A stretch of DNA of 15,491 bases from JAJOKI01 sp964412405 (GCA_964412405.1 CAYPOB010000018.1:1-15491), one strand, 5' to 3'; counted from the stretch's first letter, positions 1 through 7,423 are shown. The notes: a model not told the origin generated them from the letters alone. A program made the numbers and translations.

Positions 1-206
1 ATCGCCTCCCTTATCTCTCCATTTACCATTAACATTTGCAACCCACCATTATTTAGATACACCAGATAATAAGTTTTTAGTAAGCGCAGAGTGAAAGTGA
101 TCTGTTCCCCCTATATTCCATCATCATCCATATCCATCCCACTTGCCTTAAATCCTCTTGATATTACGGTGACTATGGTGGTTCCGCATCATGCTTTATA
201 GTGTAG
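1..206. other. Left edge, no supportable gene
   Basis: This stretch lies downstream of the minus-strand cassette. One plus-strand frame is open from the window edge to a TGA at 101-103 and another to a TAA at 67-69, but neither gives a recognisable protein end. On the minus strand, short open stretches reach the window edge from an ATG at 35. No RNA gene, clear hairpin terminator or repeat was seen. Confidence 0.5.
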
Positions 207-1151
207 TTATCTTGATATCAATTTTGAAAGGATTATGTTCCCTCTACGGTATCTTCCCAGTTCCTCCTCACTAGTGATAGCATTGAGTTTAGTTCCAAGC
301 TCTCCAAGGAACGTTATTCCGATTCTTTTTACTAACTTCTTTCTGGATTTAGATGAAGAACTCACAAATCGTGTTAATTCCTTAACTACCATGTTAAACA
401 GTTCATCTATGCCTTTGGCGTTTTCGCCGAATTCAGGAAATTTAGCCTTGCTAAGCTTTTTTGAGAATTTATTGTATAACTCATCATTCTTAATCGCTGC
501 CAGTAGTTGACGAAAATTATAGATACAGTCTTTTGGATACTTTTTTCTGAGTTCAAGTATCACCCCATTGTTCTCTGGAGAATCAAGAATTATTCCTAAC
601 TGGTGGTTAAGTTCGATGATTGTATCGTAAAGCTCACCATAGTCAACACTAACCCAAAGCGGATTGTATTTGTCTTGGATGGTCTTTCTTTTTTCAGCTA
701 TTTCTTCGTATTGCAGATTTTCTAAGTTATCCAAAATTTTTTTAATTTCCTTAGAAGGTATTCTTGAATCTTTGATATATTCTTGGTCAAACAATGGGAG
801 AACTGCCCGTAGTTTTCTATAACTGCTTATCCTTTTACCCCAAACCAAGTACTCGCTTCTAGAAGACCATACCCTCCGTACTTCTTCTGCATGTTTTAGT
901 ATGGCATGAGTCGTTCTTATACCATTTTGTGTTAGAATTTGATGGGCTTCAGTGCAACATTCCTTGTCTCTTGGCAATGTCTTACAAAATTTTGATAGAC
1001 TTTCACCTAAATCCCACATATACTCTATCCCATACTTCTCATATGCTGTTCCTATCTTGACGTCACTTTGAATTTTTTTTATTAAGTCAATCATATCACT
1101 TAAAGGCGGTGTTTTATCCGTTTGCAACAGACTGCATCCCAACATGGCCAT
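207..1151 (-). CDS. Unrecognised helical protein, third gene of the GHKL ATPase cassette
   Basis: A 314-aa protein I do not recognise. It is rich in charged, probably helical segments (many Lys/Glu/Leu). A tract near residues 80-120 with Trp, Arg and Gly, including WGKRISSYRKLR, is followed by LPLF, and the C-terminus is basic and Ser-rich before a last Leu-rich stretch. No signal peptide or membrane segment is evident. I chose the ATG at 1149-1151, which lies one base after the ATPase stop codon (TGA-T-ATG) and has GAAGGG about 8-9 nt upstream. An ATG at 1206-1208 would extend the protein by 19 residues into the ATPase gene but breaks the spacing seen at the other junction. It is co-transcribed with the ATPase and probably works with it. 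The function is unknown; a defence role is inferred from context only. Confidence 0.72.
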   Translation of the reverse strand: MAMLGCSLLQTDKTPPLSDMIDLIKKIQSDVKIGTAYEKYGIEYMWDLGESLSKFCKTLPRDKECCTEAHQILTQNGIRTTHAILKHAEEVRRVWSSRSEYLVWGKRISSYRKLRAVLPLFDQEYIKDSRIPSKEIKKILDNLENLQYEEIAEKRKTIQDKYNPLWVSVDYGELYDTIIELNHQLGIILDSPENNGVILELRKKYPKDCIYNFRQLLAAIKNDELYNKFSKKLSKAKFPEFGENAKGIDELFNMVVKELTRFVSSSSKSRKKLVKRIGITFLGELGTKLNAITSEEELGRYRRGNIILSKLISR

Positions 1152-1152
1152 A

Positions 1153-3027
1153 TCAACTACCCTTCTCAAAAAACTCAAACTTAATCTCGAGAAATAAATC
1201 AGTAGCATCTATTTGAGTGTTTGCTTCCTTTTCTTTGGTTTGCTTTGCCAATTTGCATATTTCCCATATGTACAATTCTCCCAAATAATTCAGTACTTCT
1301 CTATTTGAAGGATTTGTAGGATCATCACGTTTTTTGTATCTTTCATGGGCGGAGTTTACTATAACTGTGGAAGTTACAGGGTCAAACCATGAAAGAGCAT
1401 TTTCAAACTCATCAGAATGAAGAGTGATATTGAAACCTCTTGATCTCCTATGTCGTGCACGCTTCTTGGTCTTTTTTAAGTTTCCATTTGTCGCTTGTAC
1501 AGATTCCAGAAGAGATTTTTTATCTCCTCCACCATCAGGTTGATATCCCTGTAGGTTAGCAGTGTCATCTGGCTGACTCCCACTTACTACATTGCTGCCT
1601 GTACCGCTACCCCTTCCCGTATCAACATGCGATGTAACAAATTGATTACCATTTTGATTCGGTGTGACTCTGCCATTTACATTTACAGTGATACTCCCAT
1701 CGATGGTCTCGGCTTGCTCATCACCAGTTTTCGATGGGTAAACTGTGTTTGATTCTTGTCCTACACCTTCGCTAATGTGTATTTTATCCAATTTTTCATC
1801 TGTTGACAAACTACCTATTTGTTTAGCTATTTTAAAATGGAATATATTCTTTAACTTCAGGAAATTCTGGAGCCTCGAAACAAGTTCATTTATCTCCTGT
1901 TGCATCTTTATTTCTGTCAAGCCTTCATGATGTGCCTTTATCTCTTTTTCGAGAGTGGACTCAATTTCATCCATTTTTTCATACAGAAATTCTCTTTCAG
2001 GTCCCGGTTTTAGTGCTAGTCTTAGTTCATTTATTCGACAGAAATCACATCTTATGAAACCTGTGAGATAGTTGCTAGACCATACACTAGACTCCCCAAA
2101 CTCTTCTATCTCACTTATGTGGTTATCGCCAACAGGTCTACCTTTGTACATCAAGAACGAAAGCAACCACTTATCTCTTTTTGCACGCTCTGTCAGATAT
2201 AACTCAAAAACAATTTCACCTTGCTTAGCACCACCTATTAGGTAGGGCATAGGCGGAATAATTATTTTTTTCATTTGCGAGTAATCCCTATGTGCACATG
2301 CATATGAGTGATGTAGGTCAACTCTACGATCGCGGATGAGTTTTTCTTTCCCCTCCCAGATCAAAATCTCTACTTGCCCCTTGCGGATCAACTCACCAAA
2401 ATGATGCTCAATCCTCTTAGTTAAAAGATTTTTATTAATTTTCTGAAATTCACCCTTCTTCCAGACTGTATAAAATGCAACTGCTCCATGATCAGATTTT
2501 ACCCACTTATAAAATTCGGAATCTGACACCACACTACAACCGACTTCGATTCTTCCAGCAGAAAATTCAAGTCGAAGTGTGTTACCTTTTTCACCACCAA
2601 ATGATCCGTTGTTGGGTATGTTTTTTCTCCTTGTTATGAATATGAGATTATCACAGTACGACCTGAACCCCTGTATTCCTCTTGCAAACTTACCTGTTAA
2701 CTCTGGATCATATTTCTTGAGTGAATCGAAAGGTTTCTCACAAATGTGCCTGGGATTCGTAAATCCAAGCCCATTATCAATTACTATCACAGCTTCTTCT
2801 TTTTTGTCAATTATCACTTCTATCTTACCTACAAAGTTTGCATCATCCCGTCTAGCTTCTATTATTGAATCCACTCCATTTTCCACGGCTTCGCATAACA
2901 TAAGAGAACTACCGCCAAGAGCCTCGAAACCAGCACCTGTTGATGTAAGGGCAGCTAGTACTTGATGGTCATCCGTTATCTTAGGCTTTATAAGCTCAAT
3001 ACTATCAGTTTTATTTTCTTGTTCCAT
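1153..3027 (-). CDS. GHKL (HSP90/MutL-like) ATPase of an accessory cassette
   Basis: A 624-aa protein with a Bergerat-fold ATP site at the N-terminus. The N box is CEAVENGVDSI (residues 45-55, Glu46/Asn50/Asp53), the DxGxG motif is DNGLG (84-88), and a Gly-rich ATP-lid segment GKFARGIQG (112-120) follows. A mid domain with helical, charged segments extends to about 400. Next comes a low-complexity Gly/Ser/Asn/Thr/Asp linker (about 410-520), then a very basic patch KKTKKRARHRR, then a C-terminal domain containing NALSWFDPVTSTVIVNSAHERY. The layout (ATPase, flexible linker, terminal domain) resembles MORC/HSP90-like ATPases near prokaryotic defence genes; the exact family is not recognised. The ATG at 3025-3027 is preferred: it follows the stop of the upstream small gene after one base, whereas the longer frame would need a TTG at 3069. 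A GGAG lies 13 nt upstream. No helicase or nuclease motif is visible. Confidence 0.88.
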   Translation of the reverse strand: MEQENKTDSIELIKPKITDDHQVLAALTSTGAGFEALGGSSLMLCEAVENGVDSIIEARRDDANFVGKIEVIIDKKEEAVIVIDNGLGFTNPRHICEKPFDSLKKYDPELTGKFARGIQGFRSYCDNLIFITRRKNIPNNGSFGGEKGNTLRLEFSAGRIEVGCSVVSDSEFYKWVKSDHGAVAFYTVWKKGEFQKINKNLLTKRIEHHFGELIRKGQVEILIWEGKEKLIRDRRVDLHHSYACAHRDYSQMKKIIIPPMPYLIGGAKQGEIVFELYLTERAKRDKWLLSFLMYKGRPVGDNHISEIEEFGESSVWSSNYLTGFIRCDFCRINELRLALKPGPEREFLYEKMDEIESTLEKEIKAHHEGLTEIKMQQEINELVSRLQNFLKLKNIFHFKIAKQIGSLSTDEKLDKIHISEGVGQESNTVYPSKTGDEQAETIDGSITVNVNGRVTPNQNGNQFVTSHVDTGRGSGTGSNVVSGSQPDDTANLQGYQPDGGGDKKSLLESVQATNGNLKKTKKRARHRRSRGFNITLHSDEFENALSWFDPVTSTVIVNSAHERYKKRDDPTNPSNREVLNYLGELYIWEICKLAKQTKEKEANTQIDATDLFLEIKFEFFEKGS

Positions 3028-3028
3028 A

Positions 3029-3262
3029 TTATAGTCTAAACTCCTCTCTGCTTTTACTATTATAGACAAATCTCATCCTTGTCTCCTTCACTTGGTTCTC
3101 TATCGTTGAAAATATTTTTTCGATATCCTTCTCAGTATATTCGTATACACTACTATTTGAACAATTACCCAAGATCCTAAGCTTTTCGAGTACTGCATTC
3201 GTTCTCACAGTTGCCAATCGCTTAAATTTTTCTCCCGGATTTTCATAATTTTTTTCGTTCAT
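3029..3262 (-). CDS. Small conserved-looking protein, first gene of the ATPase cassette
   Basis: A 77-aa charged protein. The middle section carries FKRLATVRTNAVLEKLRILGN, spread over two predicted helices, then a Tyr-rich turn (YEYTEKD), then a third helix (IEKIFSTIENQVKE). I recall similar small proteins (Arg-rich helix, 'LGN' turn, 'YTE.D...IF' helix) beside accessory ATPase or nuclease genes in bacteria, but I cannot name a family. It could be a DNA-binding regulator or a small subunit of the ATPase complex. It has no good ribosome binding site. A TATA box centred about 25 nt before the ATG suggests a leaderless transcript starting at or next to the start codon. The stop is followed after one base by the ATPase ATG, so the two are translationally linked. 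Confidence 0.75.
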   Translation of the reverse strand: MNEKNYENPGEKFKRLATVRTNAVLEKLRILGNCSNSSVYEYTEKDIEKIFSTIENQVKETRMRFVYNSKSREEFRL

Positions 3263-3280
3263 TGAGTATATAGTGAGATT

Positions 3281-3294
3281 TTATTATATATAAA
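3281..3294 (-). promoter_or_regulatory. TATA box of the ATPase cassette
   Basis: Read on the minus strand this is TTTATATATAATAA, close to the archaeal TATA consensus. Its centre is about 25 nt upstream of the ATG of the 77-aa gene, the usual TATA-to-start distance, so the transcript is probably leaderless. This matches the lack of a Shine-Dalgarno sequence before that ATG. Confidence 0.6.
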
Positions 3295-3573
3295 GCTTTT
3301 TATTACAATAATCTACTTTATTTTAAAATATGTAAGATAATGGATATAGTTCGAAAGTGTGTGCATATTCACAGTTTTTTGGTTAGAGCGCATATATGCT
3401 AAATCTAAAGTTTTTCATGCTCAATAATGGCGAATTATTTTTCTTTGCCAGTTCTTCAAATAATAATACCATATTAAACCCCTCTCCTTACAAAACTTCC
3501 TATATTCATCATAAACTTCAGAATCAACTTAAATATTTCCGAAACGACGAAAAATCCCCCAACTCAAGAAAAC

Positions 3574-3583
3574 CTTTATTAAT
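3574..3583 (+). promoter_or_regulatory. Candidate TATA box of the rpl15e-exosome operon
   Basis: CTTTATTAAT preceded by AGAAAAC, resembling a BRE/TATA pair. A start about 25 nt downstream would give a leader of roughly 85-90 nt. A second candidate lies at 3528-3537, and the choice between them cannot be made from sequence alone. Confidence 0.35.
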
Positions 3584-3626
3584 CTTGAGCAACTTGCAGA
3601 AGCAGAGTGATAGAAATATCGCAGTT

Positions 3627-3643
3627 GCGGGAGAAAATCCCGC
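3627..3643 (+). promoter_or_regulatory. Perfect hairpin in the rpl15e leader
   Basis: GCGGGA (3627-3632), loop GAAAA, TCCCGC (3638-3643): a 6-bp GC-rich stem in the predicted 5' leader of the ribosomal protein operon, about 50 nt before the start codon. There is no T run behind it, so it is not a simple terminator. It could be a protein-binding or regulatory element. Confidence 0.3.
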
Positions 3644-3691
3644 TGGGATGTGGCTGATAACAGCTGAACCGTAAAACTTTGAGGAATATCA

Positions 3692-4282
3692 ATGACAAAA
3701 TCATTATATGGATATATACGCGATGCGTACAAAAAACCAGATGACACATACGTAGATGAATTGATGTGGCAGCGCCTTCAGGAATGGCGCAGAGAGCCGG
3801 TGGTAAACAGAATTGAGCGCCCAACGCGCCTCGACAGGGCGAGAGCACTTGGATATAAAAGCAAACAGGGCATAATCGTAGTCAGAGTCGGAGTACGGAG
3901 GGGCGGCAGAAGAAAGTCAAGATATATACGTGGACGCAGAACTGCGCATATGGGCATGGCTAAGATTACCGCAGGCAAAAGCATCCAGCGCATCGCCGAG
4001 GAAAGGGCTGCGCGCAGGCATCCAAATCTGGAAGTCTTAAACTCCTACTGGGTTGGCGAAGATGGCAAGAAAAAGTGGTATGAAGTCATACTCGTCGATA
4101 CAGAACATCCCGTAATCAAGAGGGATTCCAATCTCAAATGGTTGTGTGCACCATCCCAGAAGGGGCGCGTCTTCAGAGGCAAGACAAGTGCAGGTATGAA
4201 GGGGCGGGGTATGCGCAAACGTGGAAAAGGCACCGAAAAAACAAGACCGAGCATACGAGCCAAGATGGGTAGGGGCAAGTGA
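3692..4282 (+). CDS. rpl15e: 50S ribosomal protein L15e (eL15)
   Basis: A 196-aa protein with the eL15 start (MTKSLYGYIRDAYKKP), a very basic body with the Gly/Arg-rich stretch VGVRRGGRRKSRYIRGRR (about residues 69-86), the segment NLEVLNSYWVGEDG, and a basic Gly/Arg-rich tail (GMKGRGMRKRGKG). This matches archaeal eL15 over its usual length. It is a structural protein of the large ribosomal subunit that contacts 23S rRNA. The ATG is preceded by GAGGA. It leads the information-processing operon; its TGA overlaps the GTG start of the next gene by four bases, indicating translational coupling. Confidence 0.97.
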   Translation: MTKSLYGYIRDAYKKPDDTYVDELMWQRLQEWRREPVVNRIERPTRLDRARALGYKSKQGIIVVRVGVRRGGRRKSRYIRGRRTAHMGMAKITAGKSIQRIAEERAARRHPNLEVLNSYWVGEDGKKKWYEVILVDTEHPVIKRDSNLKWLCAPSQKGRVFRGKTSAGMKGRGMRKRGKGTEKTRPSIRAKMGRGK

Positions 4283-4719
4283 TTCATCACATCACTATCA
4301 AGGCATTTGCACATGCAACTGAAGACCCGTCCAGGGTCGAAAAAGCGTTGCGATTATTCGTTCCAGAAGACCATACAATCGAGATATGCAGGATAGAGGG
4401 GCATTTTGGAAATCCCATTACAATTTTCACGGCGAAATTGAAGAGAAGCCAGCAGTGCAGGGCGTTCATGTACGTTTTAAAGAGCGGCCTACCTTCATCT
4501 GAATTGACGATGCTGATAAATCAAGCAAATCAACGCGTCGATGATAGTTGCAATTTTTATATCAAGCTCGACAAACAGTCTGCATATGACGGCGCCGTCA
4601 GAATGGCCCAAACAGAAGATGCGATTTCGATACGAATAAAAATAAAATCCTATCCTACGAAACGCGAAAACACCATCAAAATTGTGGGGAGTTTGTTAAG
4701 CGATGCCCAAGTATTATGA
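4279..4719 (+). CDS. COG1325-type RNA-binding protein of the exosome operon
   Basis: A 146-aa protein starting at GTG (4279-4281) inside the rpl15e stop region, with AGGGG upstream. The N-terminal HHITIKAFAHATEDPSRVEKAL, then HFGNPITIFTAKLKRSQQCRAF, and the late motif QTEDAISIRIKIKSYP, match the archaeal RNA-binding family (COG1325/PF01877, dsRBD-like or L5-like fold) that always travels with RNase P and exosome genes. Its exact role is not settled; an accessory role in RNA processing is inferred from the operon. It overlaps rnp3 by 17 bases. Confidence 0.88.
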   Translation: MIHHITIKAFAHATEDPSRVEKALRLFVPEDHTIEICRIEGHFGNPITIFTAKLKRSQQCRAFMYVLKSGLPSSELTMLINQANQRVDDSCNFYIKLDKQSAYDGAVRMAQTEDAISIRIKIKSYPTKRENTIKIVGSLLSDAQVL

Positions 4720-5383
4720 CCTTCATGTGCATTCCCTTCCGGAATGTGTCGATTCGCCCAGCAGATTGGGGCTGATGGCAAAGAGATATGGATATGCGGA
4801 AATAGCGATCACCAATCATTCTGACTATTGGGATGAAGCAACGGGAGATGGCATCATCAACGGCATTGAAATCGTAGCCAGCAATCCCGCTGAGTTGAGA
4901 AAAAAGATCGAAAAGTTCCGACCCAGAGTAGACGTCCTTCTCGTTCACGGTGGCGACCCCAAAATCAATCGGGCAGCGGTCGAGAATGCATGCATCGATA
5001 TATTGGCGCATCCCGAGAGTGGAAGGAATGATGGATTTAATCATGTGCTCGCCAAATCTGCCGCCGACAACGATGTCGCCATTGAGTTCAATCTCGATGC
5101 ACTAATATTCCTGAGAGGTGGCGCAAGGGTGCGCGCTCTTTCAGATTTTCGCCGTAATTTAAAACTGGTCAGGAAATTCGACGTATCGGCAGTTCTCACG
5201 AGCAACGCCAAATCCCATTATGATATGAGGGCACCTAAAGAGATGATCGCGCTGGCTGGTTTGTTCGGCATGACGGAGAAGGAGGCAATTCAGGCCCTCA
5301 GTACGGCCCCTGCCAGAATCATAGGGCAAAATAGGAAAAAGAGACAAGACTATATACGCGATGGGGTGGAGGTGGTGAGATGA
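4703..5383 (+). CDS. rnp3: Ribonuclease P protein component 3 (Rpp30)
   Basis: A 226-aa TIM-barrel protein of the Rpp30/RNase P subunit p30 family. The strand-1 motif YDLHVHS (residues 5-11), ITNHSD (37-42), LLVHGGD, DILAHPESGR, the central IEFNLDALI and VLTSNAKSHYDMRAP are all characteristic. It is one of the protein subunits that pair with Pop5 on the RNase P RNA catalytic domain to mature tRNA 5' ends. The ATG lies within the end of the previous gene (17-base overlap), so it is translationally coupled. Its TGA overlaps the ATG of pop5 (ATGA), giving the adjacent Rpp30-Pop5 pair that fits their known heterotetramer. Confidence 0.96.
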   Translation: MPKYYDLHVHSLPECVDSPSRLGLMAKRYGYAEIAITNHSDYWDEATGDGIINGIEIVASNPAELRKKIEKFRPRVDVLLVHGGDPKINRAAVENACIDILAHPESGRNDGFNHVLAKSAADNDVAIEFNLDALIFLRGGARVRALSDFRRNLKLVRKFDVSAVLTSNAKSHYDMRAPKEMIALAGLFGMTEKEAIQALSTAPARIIGQNRKKRQDYIRDGVEVVR

Positions 5384-5751
5384 AGATGTTACCCTCTTCG
5401 TTACGTGAGCGAAAGAGATATCTCGTATTTGAAGCCACGTCCACAGATGAAGTGAGTCGAAGAGAACTGACAAATGAGCTGTGGGCTAATGCCAGATCAC
5501 TTGTGGGAGATGTCGGCACCAGCCAATGCGACCTGTGGCTGCTCAATTTCGACGGTAGATTCGGCATTCTCAGATGCGCTCACGATAAAACTGCTACAGC
5601 ACGGGCAGTGCTGGCAACCATCGACAGGATTGGAAAAATTAGGGTGGGAATCGCCGTTATCGGAACTTCGGGGACGATAAAGGGTGCAACGGAAAAGTTT
5701 ATACAACGAGGGAGCATACCCAAAGATACTGTAAAAATCGATCGAGTTTAG
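5380..5751 (+). CDS. rnp2: Ribonuclease P protein component 2 (Pop5), ending at an amber codon
   Basis: A 123-aa product to the first stop. It has the Pop5 start LPSSLRERKRYLVFE (residues 4-18), the middle GDVGTSQCDLWLL (43-55), GRFGILRCAHD (59-69) and VIGTSGTIKGATEKFI (93-108). It forms a complex with Rpp30 in RNase P. The ATGA overlap with rnp3 fixes the start. Oddly, the frame ends at TAG (5749-5751), yet 45 more codons continue in the same frame to a TAA at 5887-5889 with strong coding character; their end (GVTVFDL) resembles the tail of haloarchaeal Pop5 (GATRLDFE, recalled from memory). The functional protein may therefore be 169 aa with UAG decoded, or this allele may be truncated. The core fold appears complete without the tail. 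Confidence 0.93.
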   Translation: MKMLPSSLRERKRYLVFEATSTDEVSRRELTNELWANARSLVGDVGTSQCDLWLLNFDGRFGILRCAHDKTATARAVLATIDRIGKIRVGIAVIGTSGTIKGATEKFIQRGSIPKDTVKIDRV

Positions 5752-5889
5752 ATTATAGGTGACATATCGGGAACTGTCAAGAGAATACACGGTAACGAAA
5801 TCGATTTGATACCAGACGGCGATAGAATTGTAAAGCGTTCAAATGTCAATTTAGTCGGAGTCACAGTTTTTGATTTGAATAGGAGTTAA
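5752..5889 (+). CDS. In-frame coding-like tail of pop5 behind the TAG codon
   Basis: 45 sense codons plus TAA in the same frame as pop5, immediately after its TAG. Many codons are of the RNY type, there is no other stop, and the product has beta-strand-like alternation: IIGDISGTVKRI, NEIDLIPDGDRIVKR, LVGVTVFDLNRS. It has no usable start of its own (the first codons are ATT ATA GGT) and no ribosome binding site, so it is best read as the C-terminal part of Pop5 reached by amber read-through, or as the leftover tail of a gene recently cut by a nonsense change or sequencing error. It ends 11 nt before the psmA start codon, leaving no other space in the intergenic region. Confidence 0.5.
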   Translation: MIGDISGTVKRIHGNEIDLIPDGDRIVKRSNVNLVGVTVFDLNRS

Positions 5890-5900
5890 GGTGAGACAAC

Positions 5901-6671
5901 ATGCAAATGGGATCCCAGATGGCATATGATAGAACTATAACCGTTTTCAGCCCAGACGGTCGATTGTTCCAAGTAGAATACGCTAGAGAGGCGGTTAAAA
6001 GAGGGGCGACCGCGATAGGTATCAAGGCCACGGATGGAGTTGTACTATTGGTGGACAAACGAGTTTCAAATCGTTTGCTTGAGGTGCAATCTGTGGAAAA
6101 GATATTCAAAATAGATGAGCATATAGGTGCTGCTACCTCCGGACTGGTCGCTGACGCCAGAGCGTTAATTGATCTGGCGCGAGTAGAGGCACAGATAGCC
6201 AAAATAACATATGGTGAGGACATCCATATATCGGAACTGTCCAAAAAGATCTGCGATCACATGCAGAGTTACACTCAATATGGTGGCGCCCGCCCATATG
6301 GGACTGCGCTGCTAATCGCTGGAGTAAATGACGATTCTGTTCGCCTTTATGAGACAGATCCAAGCGGAACGCTACTCGAATACAAGGCGACGGGGATTGG
6401 CGCTGGACGAAACGCCGTTATGGAAGTTTTTGAGGCTAAGTATAAGGAGGACATGGGCATAGATGAGGCAGTCATGCTCGGTCTTGAGGCACTCTATAAA
6501 GTGGTAGAGAAAGAATTTAATGCTCAGACCACGGAGGTATGTGTCATCAAACTGAAAACGAGAACGTTTGAAAGATTGTCCTCTGAAGATATTTCAGCCC
6601 GCGTCCAGCAGGTCATTGCACAACATGGTTCTGATGTCAAAGAGGCCGATGTTAGAAAATCCAAAGAGTAG
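5901..6671 (+). CDS. psmA: Proteasome subunit alpha
   Basis: A 256-aa 20S proteasome alpha subunit. The N-terminal gate/YDR motif is YDRTITVFSPDGRLFQVEYA (residues 9-28), followed by REAVKRGATAIGI, VDKRVSNRL, AATSGLVADARALID, YTQYGGARPYGTALL and DPSGTLLEYKATGIGAGRN. There is no catalytic N-terminal Thr, as expected for alpha; rings of seven gate substrate entry in the cytoplasm. The length is normal for the family. The ATG is preceded by GGTGA at good spacing. The C-terminal tail is charged (ADVRKSKE) and ends at TAG, after which the next gene (SBDS) is in the same frame four codons on. Its presence between RNase P and exosome genes is the conserved archaeal order. Confidence 0.97.
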   Translation: MQMGSQMAYDRTITVFSPDGRLFQVEYAREAVKRGATAIGIKATDGVVLLVDKRVSNRLLEVQSVEKIFKIDEHIGAATSGLVADARALIDLARVEAQIAKITYGEDIHISELSKKICDHMQSYTQYGGARPYGTALLIAGVNDDSVRLYETDPSGTLLEYKATGIGAGRNAVMEVFEAKYKEDMGIDEAVMLGLEALYKVVEKEFNAQTTEVCVIKLKTRTFERLSSEDISARVQQVIAQHGSDVKEADVRKSKE

Positions 6672-6680
6672 AGGATCCTC

Positions 6681-7382
6681 ATGGTTGCCATCGATAAAGC
6701 CGTAACTGCCAGATATAAAAAACATGGAATGTATTTTGAGATTTTAGTCGACCCAGAGATGGCAATCATCTTTAAACGAGAAGACGAGGGAGATACCAGT
6801 ATCGATATGATGCTGGCTGCAGAAGACGTATTCGAGGATGCGAGTAGGGGAGACAGGGTCTCCGAGGAAGATTTGATAAAAGCCTTCGGCACCACCGATA
6901 TAACCACTATCACAAAGGAGATAATCCTCCGTGGAGAACTTCAGCTGACGTCCGATCAGCGAAAGCGCATGCAGGAAGATAAGCGTAAACGGGTGATCGA
7001 TGTGATTGCTCAAAATGCCATCAATCCTCAGACGAGCACCCCTCACCCACCTACCAGAATCGAAAAGGCAATGGAAGAGGCTGGCGTGCACATCGATCTG
7101 TTTAAAGGAGTGGATGAACTGGTGAAGGAGGTCATGAAAAAGATTAGGCCCATAATCCCCATCCGCTTTGAGGAGGTGAACATCGCGGTAAAGATTTCCC
7201 CACTATACGCTGCCAAATCATACGGCGAAATCGCGAGTTTTGGGTCGTTACAAAAGCAGGAATGGCAAGATGATGGGTCGTGGATCGCCGTTGTTAAGAT
7301 TCCGGCAGGAATGCAAGACGATTTCTTTAACCTTGTGAACCATCTTACAAAAGGAGACGCCGAGACCAAACTATTAAGGTAG
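6681..7382 (+). CDS. sbds: Ribosome maturation protein SBDS
   Basis: A 233-aa protein with the three-domain SBDS layout: an N-terminal FYSH domain (about 1-85) with GMYFEILVDPE, a helical middle domain with INPQTSTPHPPTRIEKAM (about 113-130) and GVHIDLFK, and a C-terminal ferredoxin-like domain (about 160-233) with IIPIRFEEVNIAVKI. It is an RNA-binding factor acting in 60S/50S subunit maturation and is found in exosome operons. GAGG lies 6 nt before the ATG. The TAG stop is followed two codons later by another TAG, and a TGA comes before the next gene. Confidence 0.96.
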   Translation: MVAIDKAVTARYKKHGMYFEILVDPEMAIIFKREDEGDTSIDMMLAAEDVFEDASRGDRVSEEDLIKAFGTTDITTITKEIILRGELQLTSDQRKRMQEDKRKRVIDVIAQNAINPQTSTPHPPTRIEKAMEEAGVHIDLFKGVDELVKEVMKKIRPIIPIRFEEVNIAVKISPLYAAKSYGEIASFGSLQKQEWQDDGSWIAVVKIPAGMQDDFFNLVNHLTKGDAETKLLR

Positions 7383-7423
7383 ATATAGGCATACTTGAGA
7401 GGATACATAGAGGTCATAGTTAC

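Larger units (their letters stand above)
3295..3691. other. Divergent intergenic region upstream of the rpl15e operon
   Basis: An A+T-rich stretch between the minus-strand cassette and the plus-strand superoperon. A 92-codon open frame at 3396-3674 has low-complexity Asn/Ser/Phe content and no recognisable protein, so I do not call it. Plus-strand TATA-like elements are CTTAAATATT (3528-3537) and CTTTATTAAT (3574-3583). The second is preceded by an A-rich possible BRE and would start transcription near 3600-3608. The last 90 nt would then be the 5' leader of the rpl15e mRNA. Confidence 0.5.

Noticed and set aside
1..103. C-terminal end of a plus-strand gene entering from the left
   Set aside because: A single open frame of about 33 codons with no recognisable motif is not enough support.
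3028..3069. TTG start extending the ATPase by 14 residues
   Set aside because: It overlaps the upstream small gene, uses a weak start codon and destroys the stop-T-ATG arrangement.
3601..3670. C/D box sRNA in the rpl15e leader (GTGATAG plus two CTGA)
   Set aside because: The C box is imperfect, no C'/D' pair is found at the right spacing, and CTGA is common by chance.
3396..3674. 92-codon plus-strand open frame before rpl15e
   Set aside because: Low-complexity Asn/Ser/Phe-rich product without recognisable features; it overlaps the probable promoter and leader of the rpl15e operon.
5759..5810. Separate small gene starting at the GTG in the pop5-psmA gap
   Set aside because: That frame closes after 16 codons; the coding signal is in the pop5 frame instead.
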